DNA from: an uncultured Nannocystaceae bacterium
GTDB lineage: Bacteria > Myxococcota_A > Polyangia > Nannocystales > Nannocystaceae
Direction: 5' to 3'
Assembly (NCBI GenBank): GCA_938084085.1
Contig: CALKDV010000193.1
Coordinates: 1-6,522 of the forward strand
Length of the DNA stretch: 6,522 nt
In this document: in pieces, positions 6,433 through 6,522 of the stretch
Position numbering within the stretch: position 1 is the first letter of the stretch
How the letters are laid out: the number at the start of each line of letters is the position of its first letter
Notes under the pieces: generated by a model
What the model was told of the DNA's origin: nothing
The model's input: the letters and a program-made list of their open reading frames with translations, nothing else
Database searches by the model: none
Position numbers and translations under genes: made by a program

Positions 6433-6522
6433 TCACGCCTCGAATGCCGACGTGATCCACTCGATGCGCCCGGACGCACCATGCCCGTCGAGGGTGCCCC
6501 CCACCACGGTGACCACATCAAA
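6433..6522 (-). CDS. C-terminal fragment of an unidentified protein
   Basis: The minus-strand frame entering from the right edge reads 29 codons and then TGA at 6435-6433. The peptide begins FDVVTVVGGTLDG and ends RIEWITSAFEA. It mixes beta-like hydrophobic runs with a normal residue composition, and most third codon positions are G or C, unlike the Arg/Pro-rich translations of the other frames here. The gene would be convergent with the lipoprotein gene, with the terminator candidate between them. Too little is visible to name a family. A plus-strand reading from ATG at 6481 is the in-register antisense and looks less natural. Confidence 0.45.
   Translation of the reverse strand, partial: FDVVTVVGGTLDGHGASGRIEWITSAFEA

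Noticed and set aside
6314..6457. Plus-strand open frame MTGRTRVTM... of 47 codons
   Set aside because: It has a basic, low-complexity translation and no ribosome site, and it runs through the terminator candidate.

Overview
The window reads as chromosomal DNA from a moderately GC-rich Gram-negative bacterium with an elaborate cell envelope. Two large exported tetratricopeptide-repeat (TPR) proteins and a cysteine-rich lipoprotein are the kind of content common in Myxococcota and related former Deltaproteobacteria. That placement is an inference from protein style, not from a marker gene. Third codon positions are mostly G or C.

Layout. The left three quarters (about 1-4976) carry two minus-strand genes in one direction: a complete 600-residue gene (4976 down to 3174), an 88-base gap, then a second gene starting at 3085 that runs off the left edge after 1028 codons. 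Both proteins have an export signal, and both are built largely of aromatic-rich helical hairpin repeats. The first adds a proline-rich spacer directly after its signal. They look like an operon for two periplasmic or envelope scaffold proteins. Such pairs occur in envelope-spanning machines of Myxococcota, for example the TPR components GltD and GltE of the gliding complex, but I cannot prove that assignment from this sequence.

Bases 4977-5658 form a 682-base divergent intergenic region without a convincing gene, but with several inverted repeats. The last 150 bases hold a sigma70-like promoter (TTGACC, 16 bp, TAGCAT) with one dyad just upstream of the -35 and another overlapping the -10. 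This promoter points at the plus-strand gene 5659-6303, a 214-residue lipoprotein with 22 cysteines besides the lipidated one. A GC-rich hairpin followed by a T-rich stretch (6390-6423) is a plausible terminator for that gene. Just beyond it, the last 90 bases read on the minus strand as the C-terminal end of another protein, convergent with the lipoprotein.

No mobile element, CRISPR array, tRNA or rRNA was seen. The very long plus-strand open frames at 17-3130 and 4008-5327 are in-register antisense shadows of the TPR genes. The most useful leads are the dyad-rich promoter region of the lipoprotein, the proline-repeat spacer, and the identity of the TPR pair.
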